The position numbers and the translations under genes were made by a program. Below, in pieces: positions 11,762 to 22,168 of a DNA stretch of 64,000 nucleotides (position 1 is the first letter of the stretch; each line of letters begins with the position of its first letter). This DNA comes from Rhinopithecus roxellana (taxonomy: Eukaryota; Chordata; Mammalia; Primates; Cercopithecidae). The notes beneath the pieces are model-generated. The model was not told where the DNA came from, ran no database searches, and saw only the letters and a program-made list of their open reading frames with translations. The stretch lies in NCBI RefSeq assembly GCF_007565055.1, contig NC_044556.1, positions 135,259,808 to 135,323,807 of the forward strand. The letters are read 5' to 3'.

Positions 11762-14757
11762 TATTTTTATTAGACTTTAAGTTCTGGGATACATATGCAG
11801 AACGTGCAGGTTTGTTACATTGGTATACACGTGCCATGGTGATTTGCTGCACCCATCAACCTGTCATCTGCATTAGGTATTTCTCCTAATGCTATCCCTC
11901 CCCTATCCCTCAATCCCCCAACAGGCCCTGGTGTGTGGTATTCCCCTCCCTGTGTCCATGTGTTCTCATTGTTCAACTCCCACTTATGAGTGAGGACATG
12001 CAGTGTGTGGTTTTCTGTTCCTGTGTTAGTTTGCTGAGGATGATGGCTTCCAGTGTCATCTATGTCCCTGCAAAGGACATGAACTCATCCTTTTTTATGG
12101 CTGGATAGTTTTCGATGGTGTATATGTGCCACATTTTCCTTATCCAGTCTATCATTGATTGACGTTTGGGTTGGTTCCAAGTCTTTGCTATGGTGGATAG
12201 TGCTGCAGTAAACATACGTGTGCATGTGTCTTTATAGCAGCATGGCTTATAATACTTTGGGTATATACCCAGTAATGGGATTGCTAGGTTAAATGGTATT
12301 TCTGGTTCTAGATCTGTGAGGAATCACCACACTGTCTTCCACAGTGGTGAACTAATTTACACTCCCACCGACGGTGTAAAAGTGTTCCTATTTCTCCACA
12401 TTCTCTCCAGCATCTGTTGTTTCTTGACTTTTTAATGATCGCCATTCTAACTGGCGTGAGATGGTATCTCATTGTAGTTTTGACAGAATCTCACAGCATT
12501 TGCTTGTCTGTAAAGGATTTTATTTCTCCTTCCCTTATGAAGCTTAGTTTGGCTGAATATGAAAGTCTGGGTTGAAAATTCTTTTCTTTAAAATTGTTAA
12601 ATATTGGCCCCTCACTCTCTTCTGGCTTGTAGGGTTTCTGCCGAGAGATCTGCTGTTAGTTTGATGGGCTTCCCTTTGTGGGTAACCCGACCTTTCTTTC
12701 TGCCTGCCCTTAACATTTTTTTCCTTCATTTCAATCTTGGTGAATGTGATGATTATATGTCTTGGGGTTACTCTTCTTGAGGAGTATCTTTGTGATGTTC
12801 TCTGTATTTTCTGAATTTGAATGTTGACCTTTCTTGCTAGGTTGGGGATGTTCTCCTGGATAATATCCTGAAGTGTGTTTTCCAACTTGGTTCCATTCTC
12901 CCTGCCACTTTCAGATAAACCAATCAAATGTAGGTTTGGTCTTTTCACATCGTTCCATATTTCTTGGAGGCTTTGTTCATTCCTTTTCATTCTTTTTTCT
13001 CTAATCTTGTCTTCAGGCTTTATTTCATTAGGTTGATCTTCAGTCTATGATATCCTTTCTTTTGCTTGATCGATTTGGCTATTGATACTTGTGTATGCTT
13101 TACGAAGTTCTCGTGCTGTGTTTTTCAGCTCCGTTAGGTCATTTATCTTTTTCTCTAAACTGGTTATTCTAGTTAGCAGTTCATCTAACCTTTTTTTTTT
13201 TTTCAAGGTTCTTAGCTTCCTTGCATTGAGTTAGAACATGCTTCTTTAGCTCGGAGGAGTTTGTTATTACCCACCTTCTGAAGCCTACTTCTGTCAGTTC
13301 GTCAATTCATTCTGTGTCCAGTTTTGTTCCCTTGCTAGTGAGGAGTTGTGATCCTTTGGAGGAGAAAAGGTGTTCTGGTTTTGGAATTTTCAGCCTTTTT
13401 GGGCTGTTTTTTCCTCATCTTCATGGATTTATCTACGTTTGTTCTTTGATGTTGGTGACCTTCGGATAGGGTTTCTGTGTGGACGCCCTTTTTGTTGCTG
13501 TTGATGCTATTCATTTCTGTTTGTTGATTTTCCTTCTAGCAGTCAGGCCCCTCTGCTGCAGGTCTGCTGAAGTTTGCTGGAGGTCCACTCCAGACCTTGT
13601 TTGCCTGGGTATCACCAGCAGAGGCTGCAGAGCAGCAAAGATTGCTGCCTGTTCCTTCTTCTGGAAACTTCATCCCAGAGGGGCACCCACCAGATGCCAG
13701 CCGGAGCTCTCCTGTATGAGAGATCTGTCGACCCCTGTTCGAGGTGTCTCTTAGGGGGCACGAGGGTCAAGGACCCACATGAGGAGGCAGTCTGTCTCTT
13801 CTGTCTCTTAGCAGAGCTCAAGCACTGTGCTGGGAGATCCACTGCTCTCTTCAGAGCCGGCAGGCAGGAACGCTTAAGTCTGCTGAAGCTGTGTCCACAG
13901 CCACTGCTTCCCCAGGGTTCTCTGCCCCAGGGAGATGAGAGTTTTATCTACAAGTTCCTGATTGGGACTGCTGCGTTTCTTTCAGAGATACCCTGCCCAG
14001 AGAGGAGGAATCTAGAGAGTCAATCTGGCTACAGCAGCTTTGGGGTGCTGTGGTGGACTCTGCCGAGTCTAAACTTCCTGGGTGCTTTGTTTACACTGTT
14101 AGGGTAAAACCACCTACTCAAGCCTCAGTAATGGCAGATGTCCCTACCCCACTGAGCTTGAGCGTCCCAGGTCGACTCCAGACTGCTGTGCTGGCAGTGA
14201 GAATTTCAAGCCAGTGGATCTTAGCTTGCTAGGCTTTGTGGGGCTGGGATCTACTGAGCTAGACCACTTGGCTCCCTGGCTTCAGCCCCCATTCCAGGGG
14301 AGTGAATGGTTCTGTCTTGCTGGTGTTCCAGGAGCCACTGGGGTATGGAAAAAAATCTCCTGCAGCTAGCTCAATGTCTGCCTAAATGGCCGCCCAGTTT
14401 TGTGCTTGAAACCCAGGGTGCTAGAGATGTAGGCACCTAAGGGAATCTCTTGGTCTGTGGGTTGCGAAGACCATGGGAAAAGTGTAGTATCTGGGCTGGA
14501 GTGCACCGTTCCTCAGGGCACAGTCCCTCACAGCTTCCCTTGGCTAGGGGAGGGAGTTCCCTGACCTCTTGCACTTCCTGGGTGAGTGGACGCCCCACCC
14601 TGCTTCAGCTTGCCCTCCGAGGGCTGCACCCTTTGTCTACCCAGTGCCAGTGAGATGAGTTGGGTACCTCAGTTGGAAATGCAGAAATCACCTGCCTTCT
14701 GCGTTGATCTTGCTGGAAGCTGCATACCGGAGCTGTTCCTATTCAGCTGTCTTACCA
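11762..14757 (-). mobile_element. L1PA-like element, antisense, internally deleted
   Basis: The 3' end is at the left ('actttaagttctgggatac') and the 5' UTR ends near 14757 ('gctgttcctattcagctgtc'). At 12482-12483 the sequence jumps from the 3' part of ORF2 to the C-terminal part of ORF1, so most of ORF2 and the end of ORF1 are gone (about 3.7 kb by comparison with the full-length copy at 36540-42729). It is nested in an older antisense L1. Confidence 0.88.
12544..12990 (-). pseudogene. L1 ORF1 remnant
   Basis: A 148-codon open stretch reading MKRNEQSLQEIWNDVKRPNL and on through the ORF1 RRM and C-terminal domain. It has diverged residues and a frameshift late in the domain. It lacks the N-terminal coiled coil in frame. 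No function expected. Confidence 0.85.
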
Positions 14758-14965
14758 ACCACCAATCCAGAGCACTCTCTCCCTTAACTTTCCAGCTGCC
14801 CTGGTCAACCTTGAACGTGGTTCTTTGACGTTTCAAGTCACTACTACTTGTCACACTTGATGAATTGGGAAGTGCCCTGAGGTAAAAAGAGACTTGTAGT
14901 TCTCACTATGCATTTTCTGTGTCTTCAGGGTAGATCCCACTCCAGCTTCTGCCTACATTCTGTTG
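14758..14965 (-). mobile_element. Old L1 fragment, antisense (probable continuation)
   Basis: Follows the younger L1. 'gatgaattgggaagtgccctgagg' here resembles 'gatgaattggagaattccctcagg' at 10676 in the old L1, so this is L1-derived. Whether it is the same element is inferred. Confidence 0.45.
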
Positions 14966-15660
14966 CCTTCAAATAGTTAATTTTTTTTTTGGTTTAGATT
15001 TTATAATTCTCATTCATATTAGGGTTAGTGTGACCAAACTACTCTGCCATTAACAGAAGCTGGAAGCCTACTGGCCTCTAAAACAATTTAATAAACACAG
15101 ATAAGATCATGTCATTTCCCCACTGAAGCCCTTAAATTTCCTGTTTTTTAATGCCCTTGTCTTCCTCTGTAACCTCATAAACTGGTCTCATGCACTATAT
15201 TCTAATCATATTGATTTCTTTCAGCAAACAGCAAGTTTGTGCTATTTGTCTTATGCTTAATCTGAGTAAATTTGTACTTGTCTGCCCACTGTAAATTATT
15301 TCTCATACATAGCTCTCTGTTTCTCTTTGGATAGTCACATTCCTGTATTCAAATCCAGCTCCTACTTACTGGGTATAACTTCGGACAAGTTCCCCATCTG
15401 TGGAATGGGAGTAAAGTTAATACTACTCCTACCTCAGAAGTTTGTTGTGAGGATTAAATAGCTTTATATATATATAAAGCACTTTAGAATGGTGCCTAGT
15501 ACCCAAAGCTCATATTTTTTTTAAAAAAGCTGTTATTCTTTCTTAATGTATTGGCTGAGAATCACCTGCCTCTGACTAGATCTCATGTGTTTTGATTTGC
15601 CATGTGGTTTACCTTATAAAAAAATATTTTTTCCTCCTAATCCCAACCTCCCAACCTTAG
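14966..15660 (+). other. SWT1 intron c9-c10, 3' part with MIR
   Basis: Unique sequence with a MIR at about 15338-15510 ('caaatccagctcctacttac', 'gaggattaaatagc', 'agaatggtgcctagtac') and a short TA run inside it. A pyrimidine-rich tract precedes c10. Confidence 0.65.
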
Positions 15661-15806
15661 GGATGATAGAAACTTAAGAAACAAAGGCCTAATAAGTGGT
15701 GTGAAGTCACTCAGTAAAGAAGAATTGAGTGCAGAGTTACTACACTTATCTCTGAACACAGATGTGTGTCATCAGCCTTGTATTCCTAAGCAACAGTTGA
15801 AAGCAG
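15661..15806 (+). CDS. SWT1: SWT1 exon c10 (last PIN motif)
   Basis: 146-nt exon, phase 2-1, acceptor caaccttag, donor gtagta. It encodes residues about 508-556: TDDRNLRNKGLISGVKSLSK, then a Glu/Leu-rich helix and ...HQPCIPKQQLKA. The T-D-D-R-N-L motif is the third acidic cluster of PIN nucleases (about D509/D510), so the catalytic set D393, E429 and D509/D510 is intact across c7-c10. Confidence 0.95.
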
Positions 15807-16345
15807 GTAGTATTTTTACTGTAAATAGAGATATATCTTATTTTATACACTAAGATTATTTATAACATTAGAATCGGTAGTAAATTTTTATTTTGTACAT
15901 TTAAAATAACATCATTTGGAATACTTACTGGCACGTAAATCATTGAATAAATGAAAGTTATGATGGTAATCCAAAAGAAAACATAATTAACATTATTACC
16001 TTCCGTATGTACTTTTACAAATTAATTTGATGTTTTTGTCTGCATGCTCACATACGTTTTTACATTATAATCACTGTGTACATGCTAATTTGTACCTTGG
16101 AGAGTATACCTTTATTTTTCACCTTCATTTTCTTCAGATGAAACAAAGTTCCTTTTAAATTAATAGCAGTTATAGGAGATATTTAATTGACATAGAGATA
16201 ATTTTTTAGTTTCTTTTTTAAGTTGGCTTTCTATTTATAGCCTTCTATTAATATGGTAAAAACTCAGCTAACAATAGAGAAACTTGTTGGAATCTGGTAA
16301 TAGTTTTCTTTTTTAAAATTTTAAACTAATAATTAAGAAGTAGCA
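15807..16345 (+). other. SWT1 intron c10-c11, unique part
   Basis: AT-rich intron. No repeat family or gene recognised. Confidence 0.6.
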
Positions 16346-16643
16346 GGCTGGGTATGCTGATTCACGCCTGTAATCCCAGCACTTTGGGAGGCCGAGGCGA
16401 GTGGATCACGTGAGGATTTCGAGAGCAGCCTGGCCAACATAGGGAAACCCTGTCTGTACTAAAAATACAAAAAGATTTGCTGGGTGTGGTGGTGGGCACC
16501 TGCAATCCCAGCTATTCGGGAGGCTGAGGCAGGAGAATCACTTGAACCCGGGAGGTGGAGGTTGCAGTGAGCCAAGATTGTGCCATTGTACTTCAGCCTG
16601 GGCAACAAGAGCAAAACTCTGTCTCAGAAATAAAAAAAAAAGA
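16346..16643 (+). mobile_element. Alu, sense
   Basis: Full-length Alu with both monomers and an A-rich tail. Confidence 0.92.
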
Positions 16644-17143
16644 AGGGCAATACTATTATTTCATTTTTTTTCACCAGAATAATCTGTTCTGTAGCTTGAT
16701 ATTTGAAGAAATATTATATTAAATCTGACATTACTTATAGGTACATCCCACCTTTTCCCTCTTTGGGGAAAATGATTATTGAAGTCGCTAATATATGTGC
16801 ATTTTACATATAGTTGTGTAAATAGTCATATATACATATGTACTACTTATTTACCCTTTTTGGAAATAATGTTTTTGTCATAATATTCAAAATGGCCTTT
16901 GAAGGAATAACAGGATATTCTAGTTTACAGTTTTTCAAGGGTAGTGTGCCTTTAGCTTGTCCACTTTGTAGAGATAAGCCACTTAATATTTTTAATTTTG
17001 CCATAAGAAAATTACAGTTGTTTTCAAGTATCTAAAAAGTAATGTTATTGAAATGATAGCACTTAAAATAATAAAAGTTCTTTTTAAAAGAGGAGGGCAT
17101 GAAGGTAGTTAAGCTGGAAATTTATTGATGTAGGCTGAGTTTA
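16644..17143 (+). other. Intron c10-c11, middle part
   Basis: Unique AT-rich sequence. The 65-codon ORF at 16838 has no recognisable product. Confidence 0.6.
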
Positions 17144-17162
17144 GAAAAATATTCCATTTTTG

Positions 17163-17296
17163 CCAGCTACTCGGGATGCTGAGGCAAGAGAATCGCTTGA
17201 ACCCAGGAGACAGAGGTTTCAGTGAGCCGAGATCGTGCCACTGCATTCCAGCCTGGGCGACAGAGCGAGACTGTCTCAAAAGAAAAAAAAAAAAAA
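17163..17296 (+). mobile_element. 5'-truncated Alu, sense
   Basis: Only the right-monomer end of an Alu (about 120 bases plus tail) is present, flanked by a perfect 19-bp duplication GAAAAATATTCCATTTTTG (17144-17162 and 17297-17315). This is a genuine truncated insertion, not a later deletion. Confidence 0.95.
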
Positions 17297-17315
17297 GAAA
17301 AATATTCCATTTTTG

Positions 17316-17710
17316 GGAAAAAACCCATTTTGATCCATAGTTCTTGGTTTTTTGTTGTGAATAAATCTAAGGCATTCTTGTAACTCTTTTTGGAATATAA
17401 TAAAATTAAATTGTAGTTAAAATATCACATAAATTTCTTACATTTTTATTTGAATAAAAATATTATTTTATTTTGCCTGTTAAAAAGATAAAACGTTTGT
17501 TAAAGTAATATATTCATGTTGCATCTAAAGCAGCTATAGTAGAAATACATGTTTCTAAATATTGTTTTGAAAATAAAGTATTGGTTTGTTTTATATATAA
17601 TTCAAATATCATATACATAAAATGTTTACTGTTTATGGCAATATACCAATTATATGTATAATATTTACTGTTAGCATTCTAAATAAAGTCTGTAACTGTT
17701 TGTTTTAAAG
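17316..17710 (+). other. Intron c10-c11, 3' part
   Basis: Very AT-rich unique sequence leading to the c11 acceptor. Nothing else recognised. Confidence 0.6.
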
Positions 17711-17874
17711 AAACAGCACCCTTGAAAGAGAGCTATAAGGAGGAATCTCTAAATTCTGGACTGGCCATTCTACTTGAGAGCATTGTATCTGATCTTGAAA
17801 AATCTCTTGGAACAGGTTTATCTTCAATATTAGAAACAGAAATGAAAATTGCTTTTGGAAGCCTTTGGATGGAG
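17711..17874 (+). CDS. SWT1: SWT1 exon c11
   Basis: 164-nt exon, phase 1-0, acceptor tgttttaaag, donor gtgatt. It encodes residues about 557-611: ETAPLKESYKEESLNSGLAI, then LLESIVSDLEKSLGTGLSSI and a segment ending FGSLWME. This is the helical region C-terminal to the PIN domain, where human SWT1 has a conserved all-helical domain. The donor is slightly weak because T replaces G at +5. Confidence 0.95.
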
Positions 17875-18376
17875 GTGATTAGTTGAACTCTATTAGTTGA
17901 AAATTTCTTTTTTATTGCTGAAGATTTGTTATTTTAAGAAATATTACTTGTGTAAAATGCACAAGCTTCATTGAATAATCTGTGTCATGTGACATTTTTC
18001 TTCAAGTTTTTGAAATAGTTTTTTGACAGTTAAACGATGAACATTTCTTAAATGTTAAGAATATATGTTGTTTTTTTTTTGAGTCAAGAGGTATTTATTT
18101 TCCAGCTGCTGTGTGTCAGATGCACTGTCCCATGGTGCTTAAATTGAATTTAAAAAAAAAATCTATTTAATTTGAGTCAAAATGTCTAATATAAGGAATC
18201 TCCCTAGCAATATGTATTCAGAAAAAGAAGTATATATTTTTGCTTGTGCCGTGTAAATGTAAGCATCAGAGTATAAGTTGATTGTATTAGCAAGATATTC
18301 TGAATTTTCTTTGGATTCACACCTTTTCAACAATCAGTAAAACTCCACATTTAACAATAATGGTTTCAGAAGTTCA
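17875..18376 (+). other. Intron c11-c12, unique part
   Basis: AT-rich. No repeat or gene recognised. Confidence 0.6.
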
Positions 18377-18660
18377 ATGTTTGTTTTGTTTTGAGATGGT
18401 GTCTCGCTCTTATTGCCCAGGCCTGAGTACAATGGCATGATCTTGGCTCACTGCAACCTCTGCCTCCCAGATTAAAGTGATTCTCCTGCCTTAGCCCCAC
18501 AAGCAGCTGGGATTACAGGCATGTGACACCACACCCAGCTAATTTTTGTATTTTTAGTAGAGACGAGGTTTCACCATGTTGGTCAGGCTGGTCTTGAACT
18601 GCTGTCCTCAAGTGATCCTTCTGTCTCAGCCTCCCAAAGTGCTGGGATTACAGGCGTGAG
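18377..18660 (-). mobile_element. Alu, antisense, 5'-truncated
   Basis: Reverse Alu that stops at 'ggcgtgag', so it lacks the last bases of its own 5' end. Confidence 0.88.
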
Positions 18661-18974
18661 CATTTATAGATAGAAGAAACATGATTTCCCATCAATCATA
18701 GCTTGTATCTATTCCAGCTATTCAGTGAGATTCTAATATTTGCCAGAACGGTGTATTTGCTACTTGATTATATTATCAAAGTTGAACCAAAATGATGATG
18801 AATTATCAGAAGATACTAGGAGTGTTGATATCTCATAGTAGAGATAAGGCAAGTAATTGTATATATGTGAATGATTCAGAAAGGGAAGTGTTGACATCTT
18901 ATAGAATTAAATGATCAATGTTTTTAATAGGCATGTCTTCGCAAGAGTGTAGCAACTGACAATTATAACTGACA

Positions 18975-19260
18975 TTTTTTTCTTTTCTTTTCTTTTTTTT
19001 TTTGAGATGGAATTTGGCTGGAGTGCAGTTGCGTGATCTTGGCTCACTGCAGCCTCCTCCTTCTGGTTTCAAGTAATTCTCCTGCCTCATCCTCTCAAGT
19101 AGCTGGGAATACAGGTGTCTGCCACCACGCCCAGCTAATTTTTGTATTTTTAGTAGATATGGGGTTTCACCATGTTGGCCAGGCTGGTCTCGAACTCCTG
19201 AACTTGTGGTCCACCCGCATCGGTCTCCCAAAGTGCTAGGATTACAGGCATGAGCCACTG
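18975..19260 (-). mobile_element. Alu, antisense, small internal deletion
   Basis: Reverse Alu missing about 20 bases after 'gagatggaatttggctgg', where the 'tctgttgcccagg' part should be. Confidence 0.88.
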
Positions 19261-19620
19261 GACATCTTTTTTCTATATGGATTATCCCCCAGTTATATGA
19301 AATAATTAGATTTTCTCATAAAGATGACTGTGTTGACATGTAGATTGAAGGACCTTTGCTGATAAAACTATGTTTCCTCTGATTAGAACTATGTTTTCTT
19401 TTTTGCACACACAGTTTCTGAAACAATAAAGATTAATACTAATATGAATTTTACAAAAGCAATTTGCAGTGGAATTAGCATTTTAATTTTGTTATGATTG
19501 AAAAGAATCCAACTAACTATATTTTGCTTAGAAATATATGTAGGAATCCCTGAATAGGTACTTTTTAATAATAGGAATAATAAATCTAGAGATGTTAATT
19601 TTTTTCTACATGCTCTTTAG

Positions 19621-19759
19621 ATCCTGTACCTGAAACCTCCATGGACTCTACTACATTTACTACAGTGCTTTAAAAAACACTGGTTGGCTGTATTTGGATT
19701 AGTTATGGAAAAGGACTTGCTTTTAACTATTGAGAGCCTATATAAAAATCTCTGTAAAG
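19621..19759 (+). CDS. SWT1: SWT1 exon c12
   Basis: 139-nt exon, phase 0-1, acceptor gctctttag, donor gtatga. It encodes residues about 612-657: ILYLKPPWTLLHLLQCFKKH, then WLAVFGLVMEKDLLLTIESL and YKNLCK. Human SWT1 continues with an exon that starts in the same phase, but no match follows before the gap at 29308. This is therefore the last SWT1 exon seen, and about 240 C-terminal residues are absent. Confidence 0.95.
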
Positions 19760-20578
19760 GTATGAATCTTTTATTTTTCTCTTTAGCAGTGTGGTATTAA
19801 GTTAGACTAGCAGATATATTCCATGGAATATGAAGATAAATTAATGAAGAATTTGTTAAGTAGTTCTTAGTTATACTTCTAATTTCTAAAGGTATATGTG
19901 GAAACTGGATGAATAGATGCAGCTCATAGAGCTTGTGACTGTAAATGGTATTGTTGTTGATATTTCAAGATATTGTGAATATATAATTTTTGATGATGTT
20001 TACTTTGAAACCTTTTAAAACCATGTTTTATAGTCTATTCAGGTACACCAATAGAATTCATTAGACTTTTTTCATTTCTCATAGTGTGTAACACAAACTT
20101 TGAGCACATTTCATTTACTGATTTTCAAAATAGTATGTCAAGGTTTCTATTTAAACTATATGAATAAGGAACAAGAAACCTTTGGCTTTGGTGTATAGTG
20201 AATTTTAGAACTGGAAGAGACCACAGTGAACAACTTAGTTGGTTTTTAAATTATATTGAACAGAACTTTCGACTTCTTGAAGTGCCTCTGCTGCCACAGA
20301 TGGGTGATGGATAGATTGAAGGGGAGCCCGGTAGGTGGTGCCTTTGGCCCTTAACCCCAACTTTAGCCAGAGCAGCTTTTAAAAATGTCTATATATGGAG
20401 GTTCTATATAGGACTTGGAAAAAAGTTTATCTGCTATGAGGAAAAAAATGTGAAAAAAACTGATCTAATGTTATTAAAGCCTGTATTTTATGATCGAGGA
20501 AACTAGTCTTGAAACAGTAGGTGACTTGTTTCAAAATCAAATAACTAGATTTGTCTTGTTATGCCTTTAAAAGGCAAA
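19760..20578 (+). other. SWT1 intron after c12, 5' part
   Basis: Unique sequence. A MIR-like remnant (antisense) may lie at about 20488-20550 ('aggaaactagtcttgaaac'). No gene. Confidence 0.5.
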
Positions 20579-20876
20579 GGCTGGGCATGGTGGCTCATGC
20601 CTGTAATCTCAGCACTTTGGGAGGCCAAGGTGGGTGAATTGCTTGACCCCAGGAGTTCAAGGCCAGCCTGGGCAACATGGCAAAACTCCCTTTCTACCAA
20701 AAATACAAAAATTAGTCAGGTGTGGTGGTGCATGCCTGTAGACCCAGCTACTTGGGAGGCTGAGGTGGGAGGATCATCTGAGCCTGAGAGGTGGAGGTTG
20801 CAGTGAGCCAAGATGGTGCCACTGCATTCCAGCCTGGGCAACAGAATGAGACCCTGTCTCAAAAAACATATAAAAA
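20579..20876 (+). mobile_element. Alu, sense
   Basis: Full-length, fairly diverged Alu with a short A-rich tail. Confidence 0.9.
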
Positions 20877-22168
20877 AGCAAAGTGTGATTATTATTAAGG
20901 GTTCAGTTGGTACTTTGCTTTCTTCAAACTCCTCACATGAAGTAATGTGTTTATTATTTCATATATTAGTTATATCCAGCCTACTTCTGAAACATAACTG
21001 TGATGCCTTAGTACCCTTGTACTTGAGTACAAGAGGGCTGTTAAGTAATTAAATTATTAAAGGCACCAAGGCCAGATAATGAAGACTAGGAGATGATTAA
21101 TTATGAATCATATGCAAATAATTATTGCAGCACTTGAACCCAGATTTTAACCTTAAAATCGTCATAGAAGCTAGGACAAAAAGGAAAAAAAATGCATATT
21201 CTACGACAGTGTACCTTATTCTCTGTCTTTTCCTTGAAGTGTAAACTCTTTGAAAATGAGTTGTTCTCAGAGGAGTAAAAAGTAGAATAGTGATTACCAG
21301 AGGATGGTGAAGGTGCAGTGGTAGGGGATGGTAAGAGATTGATCAATATAAAAAGCTACAGTTAGATAGGAGGAATAAGTTCTGGTGTTCTGCTGCATTG
21401 CAGGATGACTAGAATTAACAGTTACATATTGCATATTTCAAAATAGGTATAAGAGAATGTTCTTATCACAAAGAAATGATAAATGCTTAAGGTCATAGAT
21501 ATGCTAATTACCCTGATTTAATTGTTACACAATTTATATATGTGTCAAAACATCACATCATACTCCATAAATATGTACAATTATTATGTGTCAACCATAA
21601 ATAAAATAAGTCAATAAATAAATATTTCCCCTAGGGGATTTAAAGGACCTAGTCATTTCCTTATGTCTCATCCATGGTAGATGTTCGATGAATATCTTTT
21701 TTTTTTTTTTCCGACCTTCTAACGTGATGAATTTACTCAGGAGTAAGGAAAAAGGATTATAATCTAGGATGCATAGCTATGGCAAGCCACAGGTGCCCCT
21801 GAAGAGGAGAGATGAAGGGAAAGCTTTTATTGGCAAAAAGAAGTTCATACAAGCTGCTTAAAAACAGAGTTTATTGGTTCCTGAGGCTCAAAGCCAGAGT
21901 TGGCGTTAGTTCATTGGTGTAGATACTGTTACTGGGCAAATGTTTTTTCAAGAGAGTCTTATCTGAACTGCTGTAGTCCTAAAGAATGTCTAGTGATAAA
22001 CCCGGTTTAGAAATATGTGCATACATGAAAGACATGGATCATGAAAAGCATAAGATACATGAAGGTTGTGGAGGAATTTCTTGTGGGATTTTTTTAAGAA
22101 AATCCTTGAGACAGTTGTTATCTCAGAAATGCAAGCTTGAGCTCCCCTCCTTCGTGCTATCCTGGCTC
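20877..22168 (+). other. SWT1 intron after c12, unassigned part
   Basis: No exon found. The part from about 21690 (T-rich head, then 'gcttttattggcaaaaagaag') to 22165 looks like an interspersed repeat, perhaps an LTR. I cannot name the family. Confidence 0.4.

Noticed and set aside
11430..11780. A 116-codon hydrophobic ORF suggesting a membrane protein
   Set aside because: It is antisense old L1 sequence. T-rich DNA gives Phe/Leu-rich frames.
13574..14107. A 177-codon plus-strand ORF
   Set aside because: It lies antisense over an L1 5' UTR, which is GC-rich and gives long chance frames.
965..19759. A processed or decayed SWT1 pseudogene in the first block
   Set aside because: Exons c7-c12 keep introns, splice sites and open frames, and c7-c8 are identical to the second copy.
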